This document shows, piece by piece, positions 27,883 through 36,671 of a DNA stretch of 36,671 nt (its first letter is position 1; each line of letters starts with the position of its first letter). A program made the translations under genes and the position numbers. The notes beneath the pieces were generated by a model. It saw only the letters and a program-made list of their open reading frames with translations, was not told the origin of the DNA and ran no database searches. This DNA comes from Acidobacteriota bacterium (GTDB lineage: Bacteria > Acidobacteriota > Terriglobia > Acidiferrales > UBA7541). The stretch lies in assembly GCA_003140295.1 (NCBI GenBank), contig PLJR01000350.1:10245-46915 (forward strand), in the 5' to 3' direction.

Positions 27883-30288
27883 GTGGTCGTGGCAAACTCC
27901 GCTCAGTTAGAGACGCGTGAGTCGCCCAAAAGGCGCAGTTCGCGAATCGTTCAAGCGGTGCCCCTATCGGTTACCGGCGTCGATGCCTTGGGACGGCCGT
28001 TTCTGGAGCGCACCTCGACGATTGTGGTGAGCTGTCATGGCTGCTGCTATCAATCAAAGCACTACGTCCTGAAAAATATGTGGGTCACCCTGGAAGTCCC
28101 GCAGTCTGAGGGCGACCGCTCCCAGCGCCACGTTCGCGGTCGTGTGACGTGGGTTCAGCGGCCCGTGGGCGTTCGCGAACTATTTCAGATAGGCGTAGAG
28201 CTCGAAATACCCGGCAACCTATGGGGCATTGCATTTGCGCCTCCCGACTGGATCCCCTTCCCTGACATCAACCGGCAAGAAATAGCGATTCCCTCACTCG
28301 AGCCAGCGGAATCGGCTTCGCACACGGACAGTGCCGAGCAGGCGAAGGTAGATGCGGCTTCGCGGGATCACCTGCGGATGGTGCCCTCGGCTGGTGCAGG
28401 CGAACTTTCGGCGGCGCTCGCCCGGCACATGGAACTGCTGGTGGGCGAAGCCAAGCAGCACTTGCACGAAACGATTCGCGAAAGTGCGACCCGGACGCTC
28501 TCCGCAGAGGCACGACCCCTGGTTGCCGCGTTATACGCGCAGTTTCAGGAAGCCGAACGCCGAGCCATGCCCGGAAGCGACAACGCGCCCGACACGCCGG
28601 GGCCCCACACTCTGGCACAAGCGGGGATTATCGGGCCCGACTCGCTAAAAATCGGCGACGAAGTTGGCGAGGAGCTGGAATCCAGGCTTCAGGCGCTGCG
28701 CGAGCAGTGGAATCGCGAGATAAGCGAGAGCGCGCGGCAGGCCAGCGAACGCGTGGCGGCGGAGCTCGGCCAACTCGAACAGGAACGGCGTGGCCAGTTT
28801 GAGCAACGAGTCGAATCGAAGTTACGGCAAACAATCGACAATTTGGAGTGGGCGGCTGGCGAGGCACGGTCAAAAGTGGCCCACGCGCAAGAACATCTCG
28901 CCGGATTACGCAAACAGGCGGAGGAGGCGGCCGCGCCGCTGCGCGCCATCGAGGAAACCTTGCGCGCCCAGGCCGAAATATCTCGCGTGCAGCTTGCCGG
29001 CATCGAAACCGCGGCGCGGCACTTCGAGGAGCGCATCGCCTTCGCGTTAGATAAAGCCCAGTCGGACTGGCAAATGAGCCTCGAAGCGAGTTTGGGGAGC
29101 GCCGCAGGTCTGTGCAACGAGCGCATCCAGGCTTTGATCGAGAGTGAAGTGAGCCGTGCCGCGGACCTCGAACGAGAATTGGGCGCACATCTCGACCGCG
29201 CCGGTGAAGCGCTCGGACGCCTGCACGAGGGGATTCGTCACGCCGAGGCCACGCTGCACGCGCACGAAGATCGTCTTATGAAGGCCTCCGAGCGCGCGAC
29301 CGAAAACGCGATTGAGCGGCTGGAAAAAGTGGCCCACGAAGCGAAAAGCAACCTCGAGCAATCCGCTAAGGCTCTCGCAGCCAAGTCGCTGGAGGAAATT
29401 GACTCGAAAGCCACCGAGGCGACGCAGGCTACGTTCGAGGCCTTGTTCAAGACCGCCGAGTGGTATGAAAAAAAGGTGCACGCGCAGATGCAGGCAGGCG
29501 CAGAGAAAAGTCTGACGGAAACCGCCGAGAGCCTGCGCGAGAAAGCCTCGGAAACTTTCCGGCTATTTGGGGCCGAGCTCGATCACTACAGCCGGAATTA
29601 CGTGGAACATACGCAAAGCCAATTTGCAGAAGGCGCGCGCGAAAACCTGGAGCTCCTTAGCCGGCAAGCTGGCGAAATCGCCGCGACGGCGTCTGCCTCG
29701 CTGGCGGAGGAAGCTCGCGCCCATATCGAAGTGGTACTCGCGGAACTGCGCAGCAGAGCGGGCGGCGCTCTTTCTGATGTCGCGGCATCCATGGAAAACC
29801 ATGCCGCCGCTATTCGCGCAACGCTCGAGAGCGAGGCGCGCCGATTCTCCTCCGAAGTTCGGGGATCGCTTACGCAGCAAACCGATCAGGCCGCTCGCGC
29901 CCAACAAGCACTGGCCGCTGAAGCCAAGGCGTCGCGAGACGATTTGCGAATGCAGGGCGAACTTCAAGTGAGTGAATTGCGCCAGGCCGTTACCTCGATG
30001 GGAAACCAAGCTATCGACGAATTCAGCAAACGGCTGACGGATGCTTCGGATAGCTGGCTATCCGGAACCATCGTCAAGCTGAACGAAGAGTCGAAAGAAC
30101 GTATCGAATCGCTGGCAAAAACCGCGGAGTCCCGGCTGCGAGAGGCTTGCGGAACCGTGTTCGCCAGTGTCGCCGAAACGTTGCGCCGCCGTTTGCTCGA
30201 GCCCGTCATGCCGCCTGCCGATCATCCGCGGGAGGAACCAATCTCAGATAGCCAGTCGCACGGCCACGCGGAATCGGAATCGGGCTAG
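27883..30288 (+). CDS. PilZ-like N-terminal domain fused to a very long coiled-coil/amphipathic helical region
   Basis: KRRSSRIVQAVPLSVTGVDALGRPFLERTSTIVVSCHGCCYQSK...HVRGRVTWVQ...FQIGVELEIPGNLWGIAFAPPDW, then ~650 aa rich in A/E/R/Q heptads. GTG start; an alternative GTG lies at 27889. Confidence 0.8.
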   Translation: MVVANSAQLETRESPKRRSSRIVQAVPLSVTGVDALGRPFLERTSTIVVSCHGCCYQSKHYVLKNMWVTLEVPQSEGDRSQRHVRGRVTWVQRPVGVRELFQIGVELEIPGNLWGIAFAPPDWIPFPDINRQEIAIPSLEPAESASHTDSAEQAKVDAASRDHLRMVPSAGAGELSAALARHMELLVGEAKQHLHETIRESATRTLSAEARPLVAALYAQFQEAERRAMPGSDNAPDTPGPHTLAQAGIIGPDSLKIGDEVGEELESRLQALREQWNREISESARQASERVAAELGQLEQERRGQFEQRVESKLRQTIDNLEWAAGEARSKVAHAQEHLAGLRKQAEEAAAPLRAIEETLRAQAEISRVQLAGIETAARHFEERIAFALDKAQSDWQMSLEASLGSAAGLCNERIQALIESEVSRAADLERELGAHLDRAGEALGRLHEGIRHAEATLHAHEDRLMKASERATENAIERLEKVAHEAKSNLEQSAKALAAKSLEEIDSKATEATQATFEALFKTAEWYEKKVHAQMQAGAEKSLTETAESLREKASETFRLFGAELDHYSRNYVEHTQSQFAEGARENLELLSRQAGEIAATASASLAEEARAHIEVVLAELRSRAGGALSDVAASMENHAAAIRATLESEARRFSSEVRGSLTQQTDQAARAQQALAAEAKASRDDLRMQGELQVSELRQAVTSMGNQAIDEFSKRLTDASDSWLSGTIVKLNEESKERIESLAKTAESRLREACGTVFASVAETLRRRLLEPVMPPADHPREEPISDSQSHGHAESESG

Positions 30289-30505
30289 GAACATCCGGTT
30301 ACGCACGCGAACCGAAGTCCACTACGTCCTCTTGAGGTGTTCATTTTCCCTTTGGCCGATTCGCGACGCCAGCTATTCATGGTATCCCGCACGTTACCCC
30401 TGGCGCCGGCACTTCCACACTGGATCTCATCTTGCAGGATTTCATTTAACGTCCGCGTGCCCCCGCTTGCGAGCCCGCGCATGCGAAGCGGTATAATCTT
30501 TGGAT

Positions 30506-31189
30506 ATGGCTAACCGCGCCTATGTGCGATTTTGGACCCGCAACGATTCCGTCGACCCGCGCAGGGAGCGGTTGTTTGAGCAATTCGAGCGGCTGCTTGA
30601 GACTGTGCCATTGTCGGCGGCCCGGCCGGGCTTTTCGAGTCTGGTGATCCGCGCGGTCAACTTCAGCGAAATTCCACTGGCCGAGCACGATTTGCGCGGG
30701 GCGAACGCCAGCGCAGCGGATGTGATGGCGCTCGCGCGTGAATTAAGCGATGACGACACCGCCTGCGAGGTGGGCGCCTACTGGGATTTGTGGGGTCGGG
30801 ATGCCGATGAGGGGATCTGGAAGCTGGCTCCCGAGCCGCTCCTGCTGACCTGCCACGGCCCAACGTACGATGACGGGGTAGCGGCGGAGTCCGGGGATTT
30901 TCTCGCCGACCTTGGATTCGAGCATTTTTTTACGGGGCACGCCGGGCTGCTGGGCTCTCACGGAGCACGAAGCGCGCCCGCTGATCCGGTCGAAGCGGAA
31001 TTTCTGGCGTTGATGCTGCACGAAGAGCACCTACACGAATACTACGAGAGGACCCGGGAGAATATCCAAACGCTGCTGAAATGGGTGCGGGCCGCCGAGC
31101 AATCTCTGCCTATCGAGCGCTATCAGTTGTGGTCGGAGGGAGAAGAAAATTTTGAAGCGCGTCTGGACGAAATTCTCGCCGTACGCTAG
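30506..31189 (+). CDS. Hypothetical protein
   Basis: MANRAYVRFWTRNDSVDPRRERLFEQFERLLETVPLS...GAYWDLWGRDADEGIWKLAPEPLLLTCHGPTYDD; no shared function recognised. Confidence 0.7.
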   Translation: MANRAYVRFWTRNDSVDPRRERLFEQFERLLETVPLSAARPGFSSLVIRAVNFSEIPLAEHDLRGANASAADVMALARELSDDDTACEVGAYWDLWGRDADEGIWKLAPEPLLLTCHGPTYDDGVAAESGDFLADLGFEHFFTGHAGLLGSHGARSAPADPVEAEFLALMLHEEHLHEYYERTRENIQTLLKWVRAAEQSLPIERYQLWSEGEENFEARLDEILAVR

Positions 31190-31799
31190 CACTGCCGTGT
31201 GTGTCGCCCTGCTGTTGGCGACCTTTTCGCCAATCGTGTGCAGCCAAACCACCTCACAAATTCCTGGTCAAACTAAAGACACGGCGCCGCGGGTCAACGA
31301 ACTTACGTTGGCCGGGTTGCGCCCCGGACGCGATTCACTCGGCGACGCCCTGAAACATTTCAAGGCCAAATATTCCTCGTCTTCCTCGCCGAGGGGACCT
31401 GACCAAACCGAAAGCCCGGAGATGAAGGAATGGGGCGACGCGTGCACTGGCCATTCACTCAAGGTGGAACTTGATGGCCATGGGCTCATAGAAGCCATTA
31501 CGCTATCGTCACTTGTCCCTCAGGATGGAAAATGCGTGAACCGGCGAATCGATGCTCTGAACATGAAGGATTGGGCTACCGGGCACGGTTTGCGAATCGG
31601 TGATCCACGCAACCGCGTGACCGAAACCTACGGAGAACCGGATTCGAGCGGCCCATCGATGCGCGACACCAAGGAACTCGAGATACTGCGCTATCGTTTC
31701 GGTTGGGCGGGAAGCGAAGTTCCCCAGGACATGACCATTTATTGCGCGCGCGAGAGCGGCCGCGTACTGGAAATTACTTTGGCTCGCCCAGCCCGTTAG
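31152..31799 (+). CDS. Hypothetical secreted protein
   Basis: Signal-like MKRVWTKFSPYASTAVCVALLLATFSPIVCSQ, then a folded-looking globular region. Overlaps the previous CDS by 38 bp unless a later start is used. Confidence 0.7.
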   Translation: MKRVWTKFSPYASTAVCVALLLATFSPIVCSQTTSQIPGQTKDTAPRVNELTLAGLRPGRDSLGDALKHFKAKYSSSSSPRGPDQTESPEMKEWGDACTGHSLKVELDGHGLIEAITLSSLVPQDGKCVNRRIDALNMKDWATGHGLRIGDPRNRVTETYGEPDSSGPSMRDTKELEILRYRFGWAGSEVPQDMTIYCARESGRVLEITLARPAR

Positions 31800-31824
31800 G
31801 CGGCTCTTACGAATACAACCACGC

Positions 31825-32538
31825 TTGCCACTCGTTAAAATGGCACAATTTGCTATACCATGGCTGTTCGAGCATCGGGTTCTGTCACGATTGCGGGTTT
31901 TCGTGCTGCTGGCGGCAGTGAGCCTGGCATGTGCGTGCGGCAAGTCAGGTAGGGCGCCGGGCCGGCAAGAGGCCGACAGAGGTTCTACGCCGGCGGAGGA
32001 TGCTTCGCAAACGAGTTCGTCGCGTACGGGTCCAGTGTCGACCGATATTCAGGCGGTGGCCTCGCTGCTTCTAGGAAGCAACGCGGAAGTGCTGGCTTTC
32101 GGTAATCTCGCGCGAAATGGGCATGCGCAGGCGCTGGTGGTCAACCGCGCTCTTACATCGCAGTCCCGCGCAGGCGAAGCGGCCCCGATCGGAGCGCAGG
32201 TTGTGCCCTTCACGCGCGCCTCCGTTATCGAACGGGATGGTACGAGGTGGATCGAAGTGCTGCGGTGCGACGAGCATTTGACGAATTCCAAAGGTTTCCT
32301 GGCGGGTGCGCCGCTCTCTCCGGTGACGGGGTGGCTGGTGCAATGGAGCCAGCAAGAGGATGGCTCGGTGCAGGCGATGTATTTTACGCCGGGCCGGGCG
32401 CCAGGTGAGGTGTCCCCGGCACCTATCGCCGTGCGATGGAATCCGAGCGTTAAGCGATACCAATCCGTCGATCGCACAAACAATCAATTCCTTAGTGAAC
32501 TGGCCTTGCTCGAGACGCCGACGTCGATATTGAAATGA
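31825..32538 (+). CDS. Putative lipoprotein, unknown function
   Basis: RLRVFVLLAAVSLACACGKSGR (lipobox-like); stop overlaps the ABC transporter start as ATGA. Alternative start at 31840. Confidence 0.7.
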   Translation: MPLVKMAQFAIPWLFEHRVLSRLRVFVLLAAVSLACACGKSGRAPGRQEADRGSTPAEDASQTSSSRTGPVSTDIQAVASLLLGSNAEVLAFGNLARNGHAQALVVNRALTSQSRAGEAAPIGAQVVPFTRASVIERDGTRWIEVLRCDEHLTNSKGFLAGAPLSPVTGWLVQWSQQEDGSVQAMYFTPGRAPGEVSPAPIAVRWNPSVKRYQSVDRTNNQFLSELALLETPTSILK

Positions 32539-34607
32539 GCACTAAATCTCATTTTCCCGCCGGTGCCAAAAAAGGCGAGCCGGCAAAAAAACCCCATTCG
32601 CCAGCACCCGCCGGAGCCGTAAATTCGCCGGCCGACCGGCCGCAATCGAAACCGGTGCGAGGTTGGAGACAGCTGCAAAAGCTACTGCCTTACATGGCTC
32701 GATGCAAGGGCCAAGTGGCTATTGGCTTAGTTATACTCGCCGCGATGGGCATCGTGGGATCGCTGCAGCCATTGGCCTTCGGCGTCATCCTCGATTGCCT
32801 TTCCGGCAATGCCCAACCGCTCGGGCGTCTCAGCCGGATGTCGCCGCGCTTAATTCACCGGCTAATTCCGGCGTACCAGCCCTCGAGCGGCCGCACGCTG
32901 GTGATCTACTGCCTGGCCGCTCTCGCGATTGTGGCCGTGAAGGGTGTGTTCTCATTCTGGTCGCGTTGGATTCTGATCGGCCTTTCGCGGGACATCGAGT
33001 ACGACCTGCGCAACGATCTGCTCGACAGGTTGCTGCTGATGGAACCTGAATTTTATGTGCGCAACCGTACCGGCGAGCTGATGTCGCGAGCCACCAATGA
33101 CCTGAACCAGGTGCGCATGGTGCTGGGACCCGGCATCATGTATAGCGCAACTACCCTGGTAACGATGCTGCTGGCCGTCCTGCTGATGGTCCGCCTTTCG
33201 CCAACGCTGAGCTTTTGGGTGCTGATTCCCGTGCCCATTGTCGCCGCAATCGTTTGGTATTTCGGGCGCGTGATTCACTCGCTCTACGAAACCATCCAGG
33301 CGGCGTTGGCGACTCTATCCGCGAAGGCCCAGGAAAACCTGGCGGGCGTTCGGGTCATCCGGGCCTACGCGCAGGAAGAAGCGGAGATTCACGGCTTCGA
33401 CGCTCCCAATCGCGATTATGTCACGCGTAACTTGAAGTTGATTGCCGCGTGGAGCATGTTCATGCCCGCGCTGACTGCGCTGATCGGTTTGACCTTTGTG
33501 CTCGTGCTGTGGTTCGGCGGGCGCCAAGTGATTGCAGGACAGATTTCGCTGGGTGAATTTGTCGCGTTTTACGCTTACATGGTGCAGCTCGTATTTCCCA
33601 TGATTGCGCTGGGATTCGTAACCAACATTTTTCAGCGCGGCGCAGCTTCCATGGGGCGGCTGAATTATATTCTCGAAGCACAGCCGGCGATCTATGACGC
33701 TGGGGCACATTTGGCCACATCTGCGGACCGGCATAAAATCGACGGCAACGATTCCAGTGCCTCGACCACGCGAGTCACCACTGCTTCCGACGGAGAAACG
33801 AACATCCGCGGCGAAATCGAATTTCGCCATCTCGATTTCACCTATCCCACGACGCGCACCGATTTACCGGGCAATGGCTCTTCCAACAACGCCCACGCAC
33901 AAACGGGAACGCCGGTGCTCTACGACATCAATTTGCACATACCGGCAGGCTCGACTCTGGCGATCGTGGGTCCCACGGGCAGCGGAAAGAGCACGTTGGC
34001 GGCCCTTGTGGCGCGCTTGTGGGAGGCTCCGCCAGGCGCGCTGCTGATCGACGGAAAGTCCATTCGAGACTGGCCGCTGATCCACTTGCGGCGCGCGATC
34101 GGCTTTGTGCCCCAGGATACCTATCTCTTCAGCGAAACGGTGCGCGAAAACATCGCCTTTGGAGTGGAAAGCGCCGAAGAGACAGCCATTCTGCAGGCGG
34201 CGGAAACCGCCAGCATCGCGGGAGAGATTGCGGAATTCCCGGCGCGCTACGAAACCATGGTCGGAGAGCGCGGCATCACTCTTTCCGGCGGGCAGAAGCA
34301 ACGCGCCGCGCTCGCTCGCGCCGTGGTGCGTAATCCGCGAATCCTGATTTTGGACGACGCGCTCTCCAGCGTGGATACCGACACCGAAGAGCGCATCTTG
34401 CGCGGCTTGAAGGAAATGATGAAGCAGCGCACCACCATCTTGATTTCGCATCGCGTCTCGACCGTCCGCCATTCGGATCTGATCATCGTTCTCCGTGAGG
34501 GACGCATCGTCGAACGCGGCACGCACGACGAGTTACTGGCGCTGGGCGGCTATTACGAAGACCTGTATCAAAAGCAGTTGCTCGAGGAAGAGCTGGAACG
34601 CGCATGA
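32535..34607 (+). CDS. ABC exporter half-transporter (TMD-NBD), degenerate Walker-B subunit
   Basis: Walker A GPTGSGKST; signature LSGGQKQR; Walker B ILILDDALSSVD; H-loop ISHRVST. Confidence 0.95.
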   Translation: MSTKSHFPAGAKKGEPAKKPHSPAPAGAVNSPADRPQSKPVRGWRQLQKLLPYMARCKGQVAIGLVILAAMGIVGSLQPLAFGVILDCLSGNAQPLGRLSRMSPRLIHRLIPAYQPSSGRTLVIYCLAALAIVAVKGVFSFWSRWILIGLSRDIEYDLRNDLLDRLLLMEPEFYVRNRTGELMSRATNDLNQVRMVLGPGIMYSATTLVTMLLAVLLMVRLSPTLSFWVLIPVPIVAAIVWYFGRVIHSLYETIQAALATLSAKAQENLAGVRVIRAYAQEEAEIHGFDAPNRDYVTRNLKLIAAWSMFMPALTALIGLTFVLVLWFGGRQVIAGQISLGEFVAFYAYMVQLVFPMIALGFVTNIFQRGAASMGRLNYILEAQPAIYDAGAHLATSADRHKIDGNDSSASTTRVTTASDGETNIRGEIEFRHLDFTYPTTRTDLPGNGSSNNAHAQTGTPVLYDINLHIPAGSTLAIVGPTGSGKSTLAALVARLWEAPPGALLIDGKSIRDWPLIHLRRAIGFVPQDTYLFSETVRENIAFGVESAEETAILQAAETASIAGEIAEFPARYETMVGERGITLSGGQKQRAALARAVVRNPRILILDDALSSVDTDTEERILRGLKEMMKQRTTILISHRVSTVRHSDLIIVLREGRIVERGTHDELLALGGYYEDLYQKQLLEEELERA

Positions 34608-36511
34608 GTGATTTTCGCGAAGAAGAAGCATTAGGCAAGATCTACGACTCGCACCTGGCGCGCCGGCTGTTCGGCTATTTGCGTCCGTACAAGGGCTGGG
34701 TGGCGATCGCGGCCTTACTGACCATCCCCGTAGCGCCGCTGGCCGCCGCAGGCCCCAAGCTGTTCGAAATCGCGGTGGACCGCTACATCGTGCCCGCACT
34801 GCATCACGAAATTCTTGCGCCCGTGGCCGCTCGCGGCCTGGGATGGGTATCGCTGCTATTCCTGGCCACCTTGGCGCTGGGATTCGCGTTTCAATACCTG
34901 CAGGTGCGGGTGATGCAAAAAGTCGGCCAGGAGACGATGTACGACCTGCGCCGTGAAGTGTTCGAACGCCTGCAGCGCCTGCCCATGACCTTTTACGACC
35001 GCAGCCCGGTGGGGCGGCTGGTGACGCGCGTGACCACCGATGTAGATGCACTGAACGACCTGTTCGCCTCCGGAATCAGCGCGATGGTCAACGACGCCTT
35101 CCTGCTGCTGGTGTTCGTTTTCATCATGCTGCGGATGAACTGGAGGCTGGCTCTGGCCACCTTCGCGGTACTGCCCTTTATTTTTGTGGTCACCTGGATT
35201 TTTCGGAACAAGGTTCGCGATGCCAATCGCCGCATCCGCACCGCCATCGCGCGCATCAATTCGTTCCTGCAGGAACACATCAGCGGAATGAGCGTGGTGC
35301 AGCTTTTCAACCGCGAGCGCAAATCGCGCGCGCAGTTCGCCGAGCTGAACCGCGTGCACATGGAAGCCTATAAAGACGCCATCCTGGCATATGCCCTGTT
35401 TTTCCCCGGCGTGGAATTCATCGGCGTCGTGGCCATTATCACCGTGTTTTGGTACGGCGGCTTCCTGGCGTTGGCCGGCGTAGTGCCCGTCGGCGTGCTC
35501 ATCGCGTTCATGCAGTACGCGCAGCGATTCTTCCAGCCTATCCAGGATTTGAGCGACAAGTTCAATATACTGCAGGCCGCCATGGCCGCCTCCGAACGCA
35601 TTTTCAAGCTGCTGGACGAGCCGTTGCCGCCGGCGGCAGCTGGTGCGGGACGCCACCTTGGCACCATCAAAGGCGAGATTGAATTCCGCAACGTGTGGTT
35701 CGCGTATGCCGGCAGCCCCAAGGGCGCGGAGCCTAAAGAAGAGGATTGGGTGTTGCGCGACGTTTCTTTCCGCGTCGACCCCGGCCAAACCATCGCCATC
35801 GTCGGCCACACGGGCGCCGGAAAAACCACCACCATCCAGCTTCTGCTCCGCTTTTACGACATACAGCGCGGCCAAATCCTTCTCGACGGCGTCGATATCC
35901 GCGAGCTGAACGTGCAGGATTTGCGCCGTCAATTCGGAATCGTGCTGCAGGATCCGTTTTTGTTTTCGGGAACCCTCGAATCGAACGTGCGCCTCGGCAC
36001 CGAAACCGTGGATCGCGAGGCCGTCGCGAACGCCCTGCGCGAGGTGGGACTCGAGCATTTTCTCGATTCGCTGCCGGAGGGTCTGGACACAATTGTCAGC
36101 GAGCGCGGCGCGACTTTTTCAGTAGGCCAGCGCCAGTTGGTGAGTTTCGCGCGGGCCCTGGCCCACAATCCCAAGTTTCTGATCCTTGATGAAGCCACCT
36201 CCAGCGTGGACACCCGCACCGAGTTGATGATTCGCGCGGCGCTCGATCGGCTGCTTACCGGCCGCACCGCCATTGTCATCGCACACCGCTTGAGCACCAT
36301 ACAGCACGCCGATCGCATCCTCGTATTTCACAAGAGCCGCCTGCGCGAGCAAGGCACGCACCAGGAACTCCTCGCACAGCGCGGCATTTATTACCGCCTG
36401 TACCAACTGCAGTACAAAGACCAGGAATTGCGCGTCGCCGTGCCTCCCGAATCGATTCGCGATGCCCTGGCCGGCTCCGGTGCCGGAGCACCTCGGCCCG
36501 CCGACGATTAG
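34604..36511 (+). CDS. ABC exporter half-transporter (TMD-NBD), catalytic Walker-B subunit
   Basis: Walker A GHTGAGKTT; signature FSVGQRQL; Walker B FLILDEATSSVD; H-loop IAHRLST; ATGA overlap with the upstream partner. Confidence 0.95.
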   Translation: MSDFREEEALGKIYDSHLARRLFGYLRPYKGWVAIAALLTIPVAPLAAAGPKLFEIAVDRYIVPALHHEILAPVAARGLGWVSLLFLATLALGFAFQYLQVRVMQKVGQETMYDLRREVFERLQRLPMTFYDRSPVGRLVTRVTTDVDALNDLFASGISAMVNDAFLLLVFVFIMLRMNWRLALATFAVLPFIFVVTWIFRNKVRDANRRIRTAIARINSFLQEHISGMSVVQLFNRERKSRAQFAELNRVHMEAYKDAILAYALFFPGVEFIGVVAIITVFWYGGFLALAGVVPVGVLIAFMQYAQRFFQPIQDLSDKFNILQAAMAASERIFKLLDEPLPPAAAGAGRHLGTIKGEIEFRNVWFAYAGSPKGAEPKEEDWVLRDVSFRVDPGQTIAIVGHTGAGKTTTIQLLLRFYDIQRGQILLDGVDIRELNVQDLRRQFGIVLQDPFLFSGTLESNVRLGTETVDREAVANALREVGLEHFLDSLPEGLDTIVSERGATFSVGQRQLVSFARALAHNPKFLILDEATSSVDTRTELMIRAALDRLLTGRTAIVIAHRLSTIQHADRILVFHKSRLREQGTHQELLAQRGIYYRLYQLQYKDQELRVAVPPESIRDALAGSGAGAPRPADD

Positions 36512-36553
36512 CGAGCACTTGCCGGCCTCATGATTCTCAGCCGTTTCACCGGG

Positions 36554-36577
36554 TGCGGGCTCTACTTGGAGCCCGCA
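36554..36577 (+). terminator. Hairpin downstream of ABC operon (weak terminator candidate)
   Basis: TGCGGGCTC-tacttg-GAGCCCGCA perfect 9-bp stem; not followed by a T tract. Confidence 0.35.
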
Positions 36578-36671
36578 TAATAAAATGAACACTGGCAAAA
36601 CCACACCTCCGCCTTTTTACACAAACAGCTTAACGTCACCCGGAGTGGCCCATTTTTGCGCTTTCCGCAAA

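Noticed and set aside
34856-36058. 400-aa minus-strand ORF
   Set aside because: Antisense shadow of the ABC transporter NBD/TMD gene; His/Gln/Glu-rich low-complexity composition typical of reverse-frame GC-rich DNA.

Overview
The window looks like a chromosomal segment of a GC-rich bacterium, probably acidobacterial by style; this is an inference, since no search could be run. In order it contains: the 3' end of a TPR protein gene; a minus-strand RND efflux operon (RraA-like protein, MFP, RND permease, TolC-like protein); a loose region with small orphan ORFs and a truncated TIGR03118-like ORF; and a long minus-strand block (~9.88-21.2 kb). That block encodes two cupredoxin-like secreted proteins, two outer-membrane beta-barrel-like proteins (one with an N-terminal CXXCH haem motif), a dihaem cytochrome c, two sensor kinases with related sensor regions and an OmpR-type regulator. 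Downstream are a tRNA-Gln(TTG), a sigma54-type AAA+ regulator translationally coupled to a PilZ protein, the SRP RNA-dnaX-ybaB-recR cluster, a PilZ-like/coiled-coil protein, several hypotheticals and a heterodimeric ABC exporter. The best candidate for an undescribed system is the 9.88-21.2 kb block: a paired cupredoxin/OM-barrel/sensor-kinase locus. It has 11-bp-periodic TGTCA repeats at two upstream regions, an in-frame UGA in its cytochrome gene and a frameshift splitting its hybrid kinase.
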